64,000 nucleotides of DNA from Paraburkholderia phosphatilytica (GTDB taxonomy: Bacteria > Pseudomonadota > Gammaproteobacteria > Burkholderiales > Burkholderiaceae), in the NCBI RefSeq assembly GCF_003443895.1, contig NZ_QQOA01000022.1, positions 1-64,000 of the forward strand. Reading direction: 5' to 3'. The notes beneath the pieces were generated by a model that had not been told where the DNA came from, ran no database searches, and worked only from the letters and a program-made list of their open reading frames with translations. Positions 62,875-64,000 of this stretch are shown here, piece by piece. The position numbers and the translations under genes are program-made. Numbering within the stretch: position 1 is the stretch's first letter; the number at the start of each line of letters is the position of its first letter.

Positions 62875-63350
62875 CACCAGATCTCCGGTTTTCTGGCGGC
62901 GGATGTGCTCGAGCGTGGCTTCGTCTGTTTCGTCTGCTTCGTCTGTTTTGCGGGTTTGGCCTGCTTCATCGGTACGGCCTCTTTCACCTGTTTCGTCTGC
63001 TTGACCGGCTTCGCGGCGGTACCGCGTGCGGTCGCAGCAGCCGGTTTCAAGGCCTTCTTTACAGCGGTAGCACGAGGCGCGCGCGCGCCTGCCTTCGCTT
63101 CACGCGGTGTGGCGTTGCTGCCCCCCGGCCCATCGCCTGCTGCCGTGAGCGTCAGTTCGACGTCGAGAAGCCGGAGCACCCGAAACAGCCGGTCGACGCT
63201 CGCCGACGCCGGGTTGGCCTCGAACTCCGCATAGCTCTGCTGCGTGATACCGAGTCGCGTTGCCATCGATGCCTGCGTAAGCCCGGCACTCTTGCGAAAA
63301 CCCATCACGACCGGGCGAATCTGACTGATGGTCTTCAGCGGGAAGTCCAT
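62874..63350 (-). CDS. hipB: HipB-type antitoxin and repressor with long basic tail
   Basis: A 158-residue protein. Residues ~1-70 form a Cro/CI-type helix-turn-helix (GFRKSAGLTQASMATRLGITQQSYAEFEANPAS) like HipB, which neutralises HipA and represses the operon. Residues ~75-158 are a Lys/Ala/Thr/Pro-rich low-complexity tail with KQTK repeats, about 70 residues more than E. coli HipB (88). The protein nevertheless ends in KPEIW, so the C-terminal Trp that anchors E. coli HipB to HipA is kept. AGGA is eight bases before the ATG. Confidence 0.9.
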   Translation of the reverse strand: MDFPLKTISQIRPVVMGFRKSAGLTQASMATRLGITQQSYAEFEANPASASVDRLFRVLRLLDVELTLTAAGDGPGGSNATPREAKAGARAPRATAVKKALKPAAATARGTAAKPVKQTKQVKEAVPMKQAKPAKQTKQTKQTKPRSSTSAARKPEIW

Positions 63351-63375
63351 GGTTGTATTCCTGCGTGAGGTTCTT

Positions 63376-63472
63376 ACAGGATAAAACCTGTATTTAAAAA
63401 ATACAAGCTATAGCCTGTAATTTTTATATACAGGTTATCCCCTGTAAAATACAAAAACAGGCCATAGCCTGT
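63376..63472. promoter_or_regulatory. Four hipBA operators at exact 27-bp period
   Basis: Dyads of consensus ACAGG-N6-CCTGT occupy 63376-63391, 63403-63418 (one mismatch, ACAAG), 63430-63445 and 63457-63472. Their starts are 27 bp apart throughout. The array begins 26 bp before the hipB start codon and is the most AT-rich part of the window. It is the obvious binding site for HipB. Confidence 0.88.
63378..63406 (-). promoter_or_regulatory. Candidate hipBA promoter inside the operators
   Basis: On the minus strand, TTGTAT (63406-63401) and TATCCT (63383-63378) are 17 bp apart. The -10 lies within operator 1 and the -35 overlaps operator 2, so repressor binding would block RNA polymerase. Confidence 0.55.
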
Positions 63473-63477
63473 TTTTT
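63451..63477 (-). terminator. Probable terminator of the LysR gene, overlapping operator 4
   Basis: ACAGGC-TATG-GCCTGT followed by TTTTTGT on the minus strand lies 28 bp beyond the LysR stop. The plus strand also ends in a T-run, so the element could be bidirectional. Confidence 0.55.
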
Positions 63478-63499
63478 TAGATGAACCCTGGCTACCCGA

Positions 63500-64000
63500 T
63501 CACGCCACCACGTTCGCCCGCTCCAGAATCATGTCGTACAGCGCACGCGCGGCCGGAGACAACTGCGCCATCGTGCGCGTCACCAGCACCAGCGTGCGCG
63601 ACACCACCGGATCGGTCAGTTCGATCGTGTGCACGGTCGGATACGCGCCTTTCTGCACCGCCAGCCGCGGCACCACCGCGGCACCCAGTCCTTCCGCCAC
63701 GAGGCCGATCGCCGTCGAACTGCGCTGCACCTCGTAGAACGAGCGCAACGCGATGCCGTGGGTCTTCAGCGCGACGTCGAGCAAACCGCGATTGCCGCTG
63801 ACCTCGCCCGCGAAGATCAGCGGATGCGGCTCCAGCTGACGCCAGCCGATACGCCGGCGCTTCGCCAGCGGATAATCGTCGCGACAGGTCAGCACGTAGC
63901 GGTCGGTCGTCAGCGGCACGCTGGTCAGGTCCGGATGCGGGTCTCCGGCGATACTGATGCCGAACTCCGCTTCGCGCCGCAACACCGCGTGCACGACCGA
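63500..64000 (-). CDS. LysR-family regulator, C-terminal part (cut by window end)
   Basis: About 166 residues of a LysR substrate-binding domain, open to the window edge. It has TTDRYVLTCRDDYPLAKRR, SSTAIGLVAEGLGAAVVPRLAVQ and the late SPAARALYDMI. The N-terminal helix-turn-helix is beyond 64000. Nothing here shows its target. Confidence 0.85.
   Translation of the reverse strand, partial: SVVHAVLRREAEFGISIAGDPHPDLTSVPLTTDRYVLTCRDDYPLAKRRRIGWRQLEPHPLIFAGEVSGNRGLLDVALKTHGIALRSFYEVQRSSTAIGLVAEGLGAAVVPRLAVQKGAYPTVHTIELTDPVVSRTLVLVTRTMAQLSPAARALYDMILERANVVA

Overview
The window is high-GC proteobacterial chromosome with densely packed genes. Protein-level resemblance points to a Burkholderiaceae member (Paraburkholderia/Burkholderia type): a phosphonoacetate pathway, an Azospirillum/Burkholderia-type oxidative L-arabinose pathway, an MdtABC-like RND operon with a NodT-type outer membrane factor, and an exported DUF2946/CopC copper cluster. 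I see no rRNA, tRNA, transposase, phage or CRISPR gene.

1-11 kb: 2-aminoethylphosphonate (AEP) uptake and catabolism. On the minus strand lie an AEP ABC transporter (phnS-T-U-V), a GntR/FCD regulator, and phosphonoacetate hydrolase (phnA), phosphonoacetaldehyde dehydrogenase (phnY) and a PhnZ-like HD protein. The AEP transaminase phnW is divergent, and a DeoR regulator converges on it. The route read from the genes is AEP -> phosphonoacetaldehyde (PhnW) -> phosphonoacetate (PhnY) -> acetate + phosphate (PhnA).

11-21 kb: a mixed block. It holds a UbiB-like protein whose kinase motifs are degraded, an EamA exporter, an L,D-transpeptidase, a small RRM-like protein, an exported HNH-like protein, a sedolisin (S53) + serine carboxypeptidase (S10) pair, and a DUF1993 protein.

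21-36 kb: sugar-acid region. A minus-strand unit encodes 2-keto-3-deoxy-L-arabonate dehydratase, L-arabinose 1-dehydrogenase and AraFGH. A second minus-strand unit encodes a YtfQRT-YjfF-type sugar ABC transporter plus a small unknown protein. An IlvD/Edd-type L-arabonate dehydratase is divergent from it. Copies of a 13-bp operator (ATAGT-N3-ACTAT) sit at both promoter regions and tie the two units into one probable regulon. A methyl-accepting chemotaxis protein behind a sigma-28-like promoter follows.

36-53 kb: a soluble three-PAS histidine kinase, a small acidic protein, an FAD-linked oxidase next to an orphan amino-acid-type binding protein, a membrane diguanylate cyclase, and a four-gene tripartite RND efflux operon (MFP, two RND pumps, NodT lipoprotein) with ATGA overlaps.

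53-61.5 kb: copper-handling genes (PCu(A)C chaperone, two DUF2946 proteins, an outer-membrane barrel, CopC), followed by two SDR oxidoreductases, LysR and AraC regulators and a TehA-like transporter.

61.5-64 kb: a hipBA toxin-antitoxin operon preceded by four ACAGG-N6-CCTGT operators at an exact 27-bp period, then a LysR gene cut by the window end.

Several intergenic regions carry short, degenerate TCA-rich tandem repeats (12-, 14- and 16-bp periods). All functional calls come from reading the sequence and from recall of protein families; no database search was run.
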